Source of the DNA: an uncultured bacterium
Lineage (GTDB): Bacteria > Desulfobacterota > Desulfobulbia > Desulfobulbales > Desulfobulbaceae
DNA length: 9,983 nt
Direction of reading: 5' to 3'
Assembly: GCA_903842475.1 (NCBI GenBank)
Contig: CAIMMA010000672.1
Location: 1-9,983, forward strand
The position numbers were made by a program, and so were the translations under genes. Below the pieces are notes generated by a model. The model had not been told where the DNA came from and did no database searches. It saw nothing but the letters and a program-made list of their open reading frames with translations. Numbering within the stretch: position 1 is the first letter of the stretch; every line of letters starts with the position of its first letter. Shown here one piece after another: positions 1 to 6,240 of the stretch.

Positions 1-743
1 TCGTCATCGCAAGGGCCGATCAGGCGGACCGAACCGGCCAGACCCAGCTGCTGGATGCGTTGCCGGATCTCGGCGGTGTGGGCTGGATCAAAGTCGAGTC
101 CGCCGGCAACGGTCAGGCGCCAGAGGCTGCGGTCCACTCCGGCCAGGGCGTTGAGCAAGGGCAGCAATCCTTTTCTGGGGATGAGGATGCCCAGAAAGAG
201 CAGCTCCAGCGGGCCGGGCTGGTCGGTCCGCCGGCGGATGCGCTCAATGGCCAGGGGGCTGCCGAAACGGTCTCCGGCAGGGGAGGCGATCACCCGGGGC
301 CGATGGTCGCCCACCAGCGCCGTCACGGTCCGGCGGGTGGTTTCCGAGTTGAAGATAAAGCCGTCCACCGAGGCCAGATACCGTTGTTCGGCCAGGGCCA
401 GGAGCCAGTTTCGCCAACCGGGGCGCGGCTCTCGACAGCGGATGTGATGGACAATGGCCACCACGGGCGGCCCGTTCATCCGGCGCAATTGTTGGTTGAC
501 CAGGAACAACGCGGGATGGCAGAGTTCGTCCTGCAGGAGGAGGTCGAATCGTCCAGCCAGGAGCCGTTGGCACAGCCCGGACCACAAACCCTGGCCGAGC
601 TGGCGGAGATACGAACCGCCGGGGAGGCTGATCACTTCCACCGCATGGCCGAGCCGCGAAAGGCCTTGGGCCACGATCCGGTCATAGAGGTAGCCGCCGG
701 TCATGGTTTCCAGGCTGCCGTAGATGATCAGGCCGATACGCAT
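1..743 (-). CDS. GT4-like glycosyltransferase, C-terminus beyond window
   Basis: This is the N-terminal 247 residues of a GT-B-fold glycosyltransferase, probably family GT4, which would transfer a sugar from a nucleotide sugar to a small molecule or lipid in the cytoplasm. The protein starts MRIGLIIYGSLETMTGGYLY, with the glycine-rich first strand-loop of GT4 enzymes, followed by a Rossmann-like N-terminal half containing VAIVHHIRCRE near residue 90. The segment PLELLFLGILIPRKGLLPLL near residues 195-215 matches the start of the GT4 C-terminal domain (typical form: VGRLIPRKG). The sugar-donor E-x7-E motif would lie beyond the window. The start ATG shares one base with the stop of the upstream PTPS-like gene (TGATG) and no Shine-Dalgarno is visible, so translational coupling is likely. 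The acceptor cannot be read from sequence. The pterin-like neighbours suggest a pterin glycoside, as in the cyanobacterial tetrahydrobiopterin glucosyltransferases, but this is inference. Confidence 0.82.
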   Translation of the reverse strand, partial: MRIGLIIYGSLETMTGGYLYDRIVAQGLSRLGHAVEVISLPGGSYLRQLGQGLWSGLCQRLLAGRFDLLLQDELCHPALFLVNQQLRRMNGPPVVAIVHHIRCREPRPGWRNWLLALAEQRYLASVDGFIFNSETTRRTVTALVGDHRPRVIASPAGDRFGSPLAIERIRRRTDQPGPLELLFLGILIPRKGLLPLLNALAGVDRSLWRLTVAGGLDFDPAHTAEIRQRIQQLGLAGSVRLIGPCDD

Positions 744-1120
744 CAGAGGGAGGCTCGATAGGAAGTCCAGGCGATGTCATCTTCCCAGAGGGTAACGGTC
801 AGGGCTTCGAGGCGAAAATGGGCGAGCCGAGTCGTGAAGGCGGCATGGAGGACGGTGGCCAAGCGTTCGATGCTGGGATTAAGGCCGGTGAAGGCTGTCA
901 TCTCGTTCAAGGTCTGGCCTGAGAACTCGGCGGTCACGGCTTCCAGATGCTGTTCAACCTCGACAATATCGACCAAATAGCCGTGCTGGTCCAAGGTCTT
1001 GGCCTCCAGGACCAGTTCCATCCGGTATCGATGGGCATGCTCGATGTTTTCCGCTCCCCAATCACCGCCGATCAGATAATGCCTGGCGCTGAATTCCCGC
1101 CGCATACCAAGACTGTACAT
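743..1120 (-). CDS. Divergent 6-pyruvoyl-tetrahydropterin synthase / QueD family protein
   Basis: This 125-residue protein has the length and layout of the PTPS/QueD fold (T-fold): FSARH at residues 10-14, EHAHRY at 27-32, GYLVDIVEVEQHL at 47-59, LNE at 71-73, NPSIERLA at 81-88 and LTVTLWEDDIAW at 107-118. The three zinc-ligand histidines (H14, H28, H30) and the pterin-anchoring glutamate (E113) are kept. The catalytic triad is not: the Cys normally four residues before the HGH motif is E24, and the Asp-His normally just before the LN motif is S67-G68. The HGH motif itself is HAH. Family members make 6-pyruvoyl-tetrahydropterin, 6-carboxy-tetrahydropterin (QueD) or, with Cys replaced by Glu, folate precursors (PTPS-III). 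This one may do different chemistry or only bind a pterin. It follows the dehydrogenase gene after 24 bp, and a GGGAG lies 10 bases before its ATG. The family call is firm; the reaction is unknown. Confidence 0.85.
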   Translation of the reverse strand: MYSLGMRREFSARHYLIGGDWGAENIEHAHRYRMELVLEAKTLDQHGYLVDIVEVEQHLEAVTAEFSGQTLNEMTAFTGLNPSIERLATVLHAAFTTRLAHFRLEALTVTLWEDDIAWTSYRASL

Positions 1121-1144
1121 ATGCTTGTCACTCCCTGTTGAATT

Positions 1145-2179
1145 TTATCGTTTGCTGGCGGATTGGTGCTCGAAGATGACCTGGATGGTTTCGCCGGGGC
1201 TGCGGTCAATGAGCGCATAGGCCCGGGCAGCCTCTGCCAGGGGGAAACGATGGGTGATGCAGGCTTTGGGGGCCACCTGGCGGAGCATCTCCCAGGCGGT
1301 ATCCAGGCGGCGACTGGTCTGCCAACGGCCCGAGAGCGCCGGGGCCAGAGTGCTTACCTGGCTGCTGATCAGGGTGAGTCGGCCGCGATGGAAGACAGAA
1401 CCCAGGTCCAGTGCCACCTTTTTACTGCCGTACCAGGAGCCGACCACTACCCGGCCAGTGGGGCGGGTCAGGGTCAGGGCTGTGTTCAGGCCCGACGGGT
1501 TGCCTGAAAGTTCGTAAACCAGATCCGCCTGGCCACCCTGGCCCGGAATCGCGCCTAACCGGGCCAAGAGGTCCGGGGTCGCCGGATCGTGGCAGGCGCC
1601 TGCACCGAGGCGGATCGAGGCTGCCCGCCGCAGCGGGTGGGATTCAAGGGCGGTCAGCGATGCCAGGGGAAAGCGGGCGAGCAGTGCGGTGGTGAGCAGG
1701 CCGACGATCCCCTGACCGATAACCACCACCTGTTCGCCGATCAGCGGGCAACCGTCGAGGAGGAGGTTGACCGCGGTTTCCATGTTGGGGAGAAAAAGGG
1801 CGGTTTCATCATCCAGGTCATCGGGGATGGGATGCAGGGTCGAGGGATGGGCGCAGAAGAGGTCTTCGTGGGGATGGAAGGCAAAGACCCGGCGGCCGCG
1901 CCAGTCGGCCGTCACCGCCGAGCCGGTCGCGATCACCCGGCCGACCGTGCAATAGCCGTAGGTCAAGGGATAGGCAAAGGTCCCGGTCAACGCCTCAAAG
2001 GTAGCATCGACCGTGACGTCTTGCGGCCACTGGCCCCGGTACACCAGCATTTCCGTCCCCGGACTGATCGCGGAGAGTTGGGTCTCCACCAGCACCTGGT
2101 CGGCGGTCGGCTGCGGTGCCGGCCCCACGTGTATCGCGACCCGGCCGGGTTCGACAAATTCGAGCCGATGCTGCTTCAT
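1145..2179 (-). CDS. Medium-chain (MDR) dehydrogenase of the SPGTE type, BchC-like
   Basis: This 344-residue NAD(P)-dependent oxidoreductase belongs to the zinc-type alcohol dehydrogenase superfamily. The N-terminal GroES-like domain has VETQLSAISPGTEMLVYRGQ at residues 31-50. Where classical enzymes carry the zinc-binding Cys, this one has SPGTE (39-43), as in the subgroup with 2-desacetyl-2-hydroxyethyl bacteriochlorophyllide dehydrogenase (BchC) and related bi-domain oxidoreductases. The Rossmann core reads VVVIGQGIVGLL (151-162), a GxGxxG motif. No four-Cys structural zinc lobe is visible. I place the start at the second in-frame ATG because it forms an ATGA overlap with the stop of the upstream reductase and has AGGA four bases ahead. 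The first ATG, at 2191, lacks such a site. It probably oxidises or reduces a side-chain hydroxyl or ketone of the compound made by its neighbours. The substrate is unknown. Confidence 0.85.
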   Translation of the reverse strand: MKQHRLEFVEPGRVAIHVGPAPQPTADQVLVETQLSAISPGTEMLVYRGQWPQDVTVDATFEALTGTFAYPLTYGYCTVGRVIATGSAVTADWRGRRVFAFHPHEDLFCAHPSTLHPIPDDLDDETALFLPNMETAVNLLLDGCPLIGEQVVVIGQGIVGLLTTALLARFPLASLTALESHPLRRAASIRLGAGACHDPATPDLLARLGAIPGQGGQADLVYELSGNPSGLNTALTLTRPTGRVVVGSWYGSKKVALDLGSVFHRGRLTLISSQVSTLAPALSGRWQTSRRLDTAWEMLRQVAPKACITHRFPLAEAARAYALIDRSPGETIQVIFEHQSASKR

Positions 2180-2946
2180 TCGTCCTGCCATTGCGGCCGC
2201 GCCCAGAGGATGAGGTCCGGTCCGCAGGCTTGGTAGTGGACGGGGTTGAGATGCAGAAGCGAGCCATTGCGCACCGCCGGTCGATCCAGCACCGGCAGAC
2301 CTCCGACCAGGCGAGGGGCGATGGTGATGATCAATTGATCCACCAGGCGTGCCTCGATGAAGCTGGTGATCACCTGGCCGCCGCCTTCCACCATCAGGCT
2401 CCGGATGCCGCGCTCGCCGAGTTGGGCGAGCAGATGGGGCAGGTCGACCCTGCCTTGGCGGTCGTGGCGGCAGCGGATGACGTCTGCGCCCTGGCTGACC
2501 ACGGCGCTGATCCGCTCGCGATCGCTCTGCTCGGTGCAGGCCAGCCAGCAGTTCAGGTCGGTGCGTTCAAGGAGGCGGGCCTGCAGGGGAATCCGCAGCT
2601 TGCTGTCCAGGACGATGGGCTGGGGGCTGGGTCCCTCGGCGAGCCGGACGGTGAGCAGGGGGTTGTCGATCAGCAGGGTGTTGATGCCGATGACAATGCC
2701 ATCGCAGGCGGCGCGGATGCGATGGGTGAGGACCATGGATTGATCGCCGCTCAGCCGAAGCTGTTCTCGATTGCGGGTGGCGATACTGCCGTCCACGCTT
2801 TGGGCATAGGAAACCGTGACCAGGGGGCGATGATGCTCGGCGAGGAATTGCTCGGCCAGGAGCGGTAAACGATCGAGCCACTGTTCCTGCTCGATGCGGC
2901 ACAGGTTGTCGCCGTGGTTTGGGGGAAGGGCGTCACGATGCAGCAT
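2176..2946 (-). CDS. RibD C-terminal-domain (DHFR-fold) reductase
   Basis: This 256-residue protein matches the reductase half of RibD. Visible motifs are RPLVTVSYAQSVDGSIA at residues 40-56, LSGDQSMVLTHRIRAACDGI at 65-84, the NADPH-site stretch VIGINTLLIDNPLLTVR at 85-101, PIVLDSKLRIP at 110-120, and LMVEGGGQVITSFIEARLVDQL at 184-205. The zinc deaminase half of bifunctional RibD is absent; the first 40 residues are unrelated filler. In riboflavin synthesis this fold reduces a ribosylaminopyrimidine. Stand-alone relatives can reduce dihydropterins, for example mycobacterial Rv2671, which has dihydrofolate reductase activity. Beside a PTPS-like gene, reduction of a pterin-like ring is a reasonable guess. 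It is the first gene after a 135-bp gap. A strong AAGGAGGGG (2961-2969) lies 14 bases from the ATG, which is longer than usual; an in-frame TAA between them rules out an earlier start. Confidence 0.87.
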   Translation of the reverse strand: MLHRDALPPNHGDNLCRIEQEQWLDRLPLLAEQFLAEHHRPLVTVSYAQSVDGSIATRNREQLRLSGDQSMVLTHRIRAACDGIVIGINTLLIDNPLLTVRLAEGPSPQPIVLDSKLRIPLQARLLERTDLNCWLACTEQSDRERISAVVSQGADVIRCRHDRQGRVDLPHLLAQLGERGIRSLMVEGGGQVITSFIEARLVDQLIITIAPRLVGGLPVLDRPAVRNGSLLHLNPVHYQACGPDLILWARPQWQDE

Positions 2947-3081
2947 GGTTATTTAAAATGCCCCTCCTTGAGTCCGGACACCGGGGATGCGGTTCAAACA
3001 CCGAAAAGATATGGGGGCAGGGTGAAGGGTCGAGCCGAGGCCCGTGGGTTTTCTTGTGCGTTGTCAACCAGCTGCGTCCTG

Positions 3082-4146
3082 TCATCCTGCGATTTTGGGT
3101 ACAGTACTGGCCTTGCCCGGACAAGTCAAATACTTCATAATCAAGCCTAAACCGGCCAGGCTGAAGAGGATGTCGCGAAATCGAATGAGCAGGCAGAGGC
3201 TGAGGCCGAGGGCACTCCCCAGGCCAAGGGCGGCGGTCACCCAGGGCAGGGCGGCTTCGAGGACGCCCAGACCGGCGGGCAAGGGGGTGAGGAACGCAAG
3301 GCGTGCGGTAAGCACCACCGCGAGCAATTGGGGCCACGACAAGGCCTCTCCCAAAAATACGGCCATCAGCCAGAATTCCGCCAACACCCCGAGCCAGTGG
3401 CCCAGGGAGCAAAGATTGGCCAGCAGAAAGGGGCGGCGATGCTCGTGGATAACTGATTCGGCCATCGCCTCTCCTTCAATGATGGCCTTCAGCAACCGCA
3501 GGGCGGTGTCCGAGGTGAGCAAGGGATACCTGCAGCTGATGCGCCGGCACCAGGAGATGCTTCCGGAGAGGGGGCGCCTTCCGGTGAACAGCGCGGTCAG
3601 GAGCGCGATGAGCACCGTCAGCATGCTAAGTGCCAGCAGCAGTGTTCCCCTCCCGGTAAAGGGCACGCTGCCGGCGAAGGTCAGCAGGACGAGACTGGAG
3701 ATGAGCACCACCACGCTGGCCAGAAGCTCCAATAAGCGGTCCAGGGCCACCGAGGTCGTCGCCGCTGCCAGGGGAATGTGCTGCTGTTGATGCAGCAGGT
3801 AGACCAACAGGGGTTCCCCGCCGACATGCGGACCCGGGGTGAGGTAGCTGACCGCGTTGGCAGCCAGGCGATACGCGCAGAGTGCGGGTAACCTGACCGG
3901 CAGGTCGAGCGCCCTTAAAAGCTGCCACCAGCGAGCAGTCATCAGGGGCAGGAGGAGCAGGTTGAGCACCAGCAGGCTCAGGAGGGCGAACGGGCCGATT
4001 GCGGACAGATGTTTCCAAACCCCGCTCCAGGCTTGCCCCTGCAGCGCATACCAGGCCAAAGCCAACCCGAGCACCAGCAGCAGTCCGCGCCAGCCGGTAC
4101 TTGCCTTGAAAAAACCGGCACTAGGTGATTTGGAGCCCATGGTCAT
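3082..4146 (-). CDS. YbhN / LPG-synthase-type flippase-like membrane protein
   Basis: This 354-residue multi-pass inner-membrane protein belongs to the lysylphosphatidylglycerol synthase transmembrane / UPF0104 family. About seven to eight hydrophobic segments are visible, at roughly residues 20-36, 50-70, 130-158, 166-187, 240-265, 270-285, 290-318 and 320-340. Two family signatures stand out: SYLTPGPHVGGEPLLVYLL (100-118) and LAFLTPLPAGLGVLEAAL (283-300). Family members are associated with moving lipids or lipid-linked molecules across the membrane; in MprF the same domain flips lysyl-phosphatidylglycerol. No aminoacyl-transferase domain is attached. The start ATG overlaps the stop of the phosphatidyltransferase gene (ATGA), with GGGAG nine bases ahead. 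It most likely exports or translocates the lipid made by the two genes before it. The substrate cannot be deduced. Confidence 0.87.
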   Translation of the reverse strand: MTMGSKSPSAGFFKASTGWRGLLLVLGLALAWYALQGQAWSGVWKHLSAIGPFALLSLLVLNLLLLPLMTARWWQLLRALDLPVRLPALCAYRLAANAVSYLTPGPHVGGEPLLVYLLHQQQHIPLAAATTSVALDRLLELLASVVVLISSLVLLTFAGSVPFTGRGTLLLALSMLTVLIALLTALFTGRRPLSGSISWCRRISCRYPLLTSDTALRLLKAIIEGEAMAESVIHEHRRPFLLANLCSLGHWLGVLAEFWLMAVFLGEALSWPQLLAVVLTARLAFLTPLPAGLGVLEAALPWVTAALGLGSALGLSLCLLIRFRDILFSLAGLGLIMKYLTCPGKASTVPKIAG

Positions 4147-5375
4147 GCGTTGCTGCTCCCGGTTACGGATCCATCCTGGCTGCGGCGATAGAGGATCCGT
4201 TCCTCCGGGGCCCAGAGGGAGAGGGGGCCGGTGCCGGTCAGCAGTAAAGTGACGGCCAGGCCGAAGAGGACCAGGACAGGAAGATCCGACCCGAACGGGG
4301 TCAGGTTACAGCCCAGGATCAGGGCGAGCAACAGGGCGGCGCTGCGGCCCATGCAGCCCACGGCGGCCAGCAGGCAGCAGAGGCTTTGGGCCGCCAACCA
4401 GAAGGGCGAGGCCTGCTGCCAATCGTTTGCCGCCAGTGGTGCGATTCCAGCGGCCAGCATGCCCAGGCGCAGCGCCAGTGGGAAATATCGGGTCAAAATC
4501 CGGCCGGCCCAACGATCCAGGACGGTTTCCTGGTTGCTGTCGATGTCGATCCGGCAGGAGACCACCAGCCAGTCCCGGACAAAACCGGCCAGCAGCGGCG
4601 TCATCACCAGCAGGGCGGCGACGGCGGTAAAGGCCGGATTGGAAATGGGGAGCAGCGCCATCGCCGTCAACCCCATCTGGATGCCGGCGATAATCCGCGA
4701 GTAGGGCCGCGATTGGAGTGGGATTATGGGGCGCTGCCGCTGTTGGCGCCACCAGATGCCGAAGAGGAAGCCGTAATAAGCCAGCCCCACCAGGAGCGAG
4801 GGAGCCGGCAACCGCTGGAGGCAGACGGCCAACAGCAGGGCCACCAGCAACCCTGCGGCATCGGTTTCAATATCCAGCAGTTTGCCGAGTTCGGTTTCCC
4901 GATGCTGTCGGCGGGCCACAAAACCGTCCGCCAGATCGGCCAGGGAAATGGCCAGATAGAGCAGCCCCGGCGCCCAGGCGAGCATCGGCGGCCAGGCATG
5001 GCCCGGTGGGACGGCCAGGGGCAGGAACCCGGCAAGCGCGACAATGGCGGCCGCGCGCAGCAGGGTGATCCAGGTGGCGGCTCCCAGGGTGGGAAACGGC
5101 CGATCCTCCTCGCCGTACCGGTGGTTGGCTCCCAGGTGGGTCACCAGTTGCTGCTGCAGATAGAGGGCCACCGCGAGTCCCGGCAGCAGGGTGAGAAGCG
5201 TCAGGGGTTGCAGCCTGCCAAGGGGGCGGCAGAGGAAAAGGGTCGCCAGCAAGGGGCAGAGGAGCAGGGCGGCGGCCAGCCATGCCTGCCGCTGCAGGGA
5301 GGACGACGTCCTTGCCGGCGCGCTCTTGGTCGGAACCTTGTTGTTTCGACCGGCGGGGTTCGATGGGGTTGTCAT
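4143..5375 (-). CDS. CDP-alcohol phosphatidyltransferase with C-terminal DoxX-like membrane extension
   Basis: This 410-residue membrane enzyme should transfer a phosphatidyl group from a CDP-activated lipid to an alcohol. The full family signature DxxDGxxARx8GxxxDxxxD is present at residues 147-172 (D147, D150, G151, A154, R155, G164, D168, D172), so it is predicted to be active. Two hydrophobic segments precede it (about 31-50 and 55-72). The family core is usually near 200 residues. Here about 110 more follow from residue 300, with four hydrophobic stretches and the phrase LLLTGTGPLSLWAPEERI near 378-394, which resembles the end of DoxX-type membrane proteins. I chose the ATG at 5375 because it overlaps the phosphatase stop (ATGA); the longer open frame to 5753 only shadows the phosphatase gene. 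The alcohol acceptor (glycerol-3-phosphate, inositol phosphate or other) is not evident. The core call is firm; the DoxX match is tentative. Confidence 0.87.
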   Translation of the reverse strand: MTTPSNPAGRNNKVPTKSAPARTSSSLQRQAWLAAALLLCPLLATLFLCRPLGRLQPLTLLTLLPGLAVALYLQQQLVTHLGANHRYGEEDRPFPTLGAATWITLLRAAAIVALAGFLPLAVPPGHAWPPMLAWAPGLLYLAISLADLADGFVARRQHRETELGKLLDIETDAAGLLVALLLAVCLQRLPAPSLLVGLAYYGFLFGIWWRQQRQRPIIPLQSRPYSRIIAGIQMGLTAMALLPISNPAFTAVAALLVMTPLLAGFVRDWLVVSCRIDIDSNQETVLDRWAGRILTRYFPLALRLGMLAAGIAPLAANDWQQASPFWLAAQSLCCLLAAVGCMGRSAALLLALILGCNLTPFGSDLPVLVLFGLAVTLLLTGTGPLSLWAPEERILYRRSQDGSVTGSSNA

Positions 5376-6160
5376 TCGAGCAGGTTGGACCGGAGGGCCG
5401 CGAGCGTTGTTTCGTCCAGTCCGGCCTTGGTCAGCAGGTACTGGTCGACGGTGCCGTAGGATTGATGGAGGTATGCAAGCATGGTGGCCAGCGGTTCCCT
5501 GGGGGCCTGCAGGTAGGGTGCGGCCCGCTCCGGCGTAATGCCAAGTTCGGCGTATCCGGCATAGATCGGTCGCAGGCGCTCGGCATTGCAGAGGTTGGAG
5601 AGGTCGTGGTCCCGGAAGATATCCTCCTCCCGCACCCCCAGGGTCAGCAGCAGCAGGGTTGCGCAGATGCCGGTGCGATCCTTGCCGCCGGTACAGTGAA
5701 AGACCAGGGGGAGGTTGGCAGGTACGGCAATGAGGCGCAAAATCTGGCCCCATGTCGGGCCGAAATCCTCAAGGTATTGCCGGTACAGGCTGATGAAAAA
5801 ATCGAGCGACAGCCAGTCGCTTTCTCCGGATCGAAGGCGAGCCATGGCCAAGGCCGGATCAAAGTTTGCGGCTTGCACCGGGAGGAGGAGGTGGCGAATG
5901 GAGCCGTCGTCGGGCAGGAGGTCGGGGTGTTGCTGCTGTTCCTGGAGCGTTCGCAAATCGCAGACCACCTTGAAACGGAGGCGCTGCAGCATGGCTTGAT
6001 CCTCGGCGGTCAAGCGGGAGAGATGATCGGAACGGAACACCAGCCCCCGCTTTACCTGACGTTTGTGTATCGTCCGGTAACCTCCGAGATCACGAAAATT
6101 GACGGCCCCGGAGAGTGGCAGCCGTTGGGGGCAAGGGTGGCGAGCATCGAGTTCCGGCAT
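5372..6160 (-). CDS. Tyrosine/lipid-phosphatase-like protein (Cx5R)
   Basis: This protein of about 262 residues has the layout of the bacterial tyrosine-phosphatase family PF13350: SGAVNFRDLGGYRT near residue 17, RGLVFRSDHLSRLT near 38, a VVCDLRT segment near 65, and the P-loop HCTGGKDRTG at 155-164 with catalytic C156 and R162. Related bacterial enzymes remove phosphate from protein tyrosine or from phosphoinositides. Being the first of three ATGA-coupled genes ahead of a CDP-alcohol phosphatidyltransferase and a flippase-like protein, it could dephosphorylate a phospholipid intermediate, by analogy with phosphatidylglycerophosphate phosphatases of the same Cx5R fold. That role is inference. 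The start is uncertain: no good Shine-Dalgarno precedes the ATG at 6160, and an in-frame TTG at 6190, with a weak GGTGA ten bases ahead, would add ten residues. No signal peptide is seen. Confidence 0.85.
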   Translation of the reverse strand: MPELDARHPCPQRLPLSGAVNFRDLGGYRTIHKRQVKRGLVFRSDHLSRLTAEDQAMLQRLRFKVVCDLRTLQEQQQHPDLLPDDGSIRHLLLPVQAANFDPALAMARLRSGESDWLSLDFFISLYRQYLEDFGPTWGQILRLIAVPANLPLVFHCTGGKDRTGICATLLLLTLGVREEDIFRDHDLSNLCNAERLRPIYAGYAELGITPERAAPYLQAPREPLATMLAYLHQSYGTVDQYLLTKAGLDETTLAALRSNLLE

Positions 6161-6240
6161 GGCGATATGGGCGTTGGGTTGAGTCTGCAAAATCGTTTGG
6201 TCACCACTCTAGGCGGCCGGGTGAAGGGACCAGTTTTTTT

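Noticed and set aside
60..761. Long plus-strand open frame opposite the glycosyltransferase.
   Set aside because: It is the antisense shadow of a clear minus-strand gene in GC-rich DNA, with no recognisable motif or start signal.
2947..3081. A TTGACA on the minus strand (3062-3067) as a -35 box for the reductase operon.
   Set aside because: No acceptable -10 lies 16-19 bases downstream; the sequence there is GC-rich. A promoter in the gap remains possible but is not supported.
4165..4200. 8-bp inverted repeat ACGGATCC / GGATCCGT near the 3' end of the phosphatidyltransferase gene.
   Set aside because: Each arm contains the self-palindromic GGATCC, the spacer is 20 bases, there is no T run, and it lies in coding sequence; likely chance.
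5376..5753. N-terminal extension of the phosphatidyltransferase frame upstream of 5375.
   Set aside because: It reads through the phosphatase gene in another frame, is Pro/Arg/Gly-rich and domain-less, and the ATGA overlap gives a natural start at 5375.
6191..6240. Plus-strand hairpin (TGGTC / GACCA arms) followed by a run of seven T, resembling an intrinsic terminator.
   Set aside because: The stem is short with large internal mismatches and no plus-strand gene lies upstream; on the minus strand, where the genes are, the T run would not follow the hairpin.
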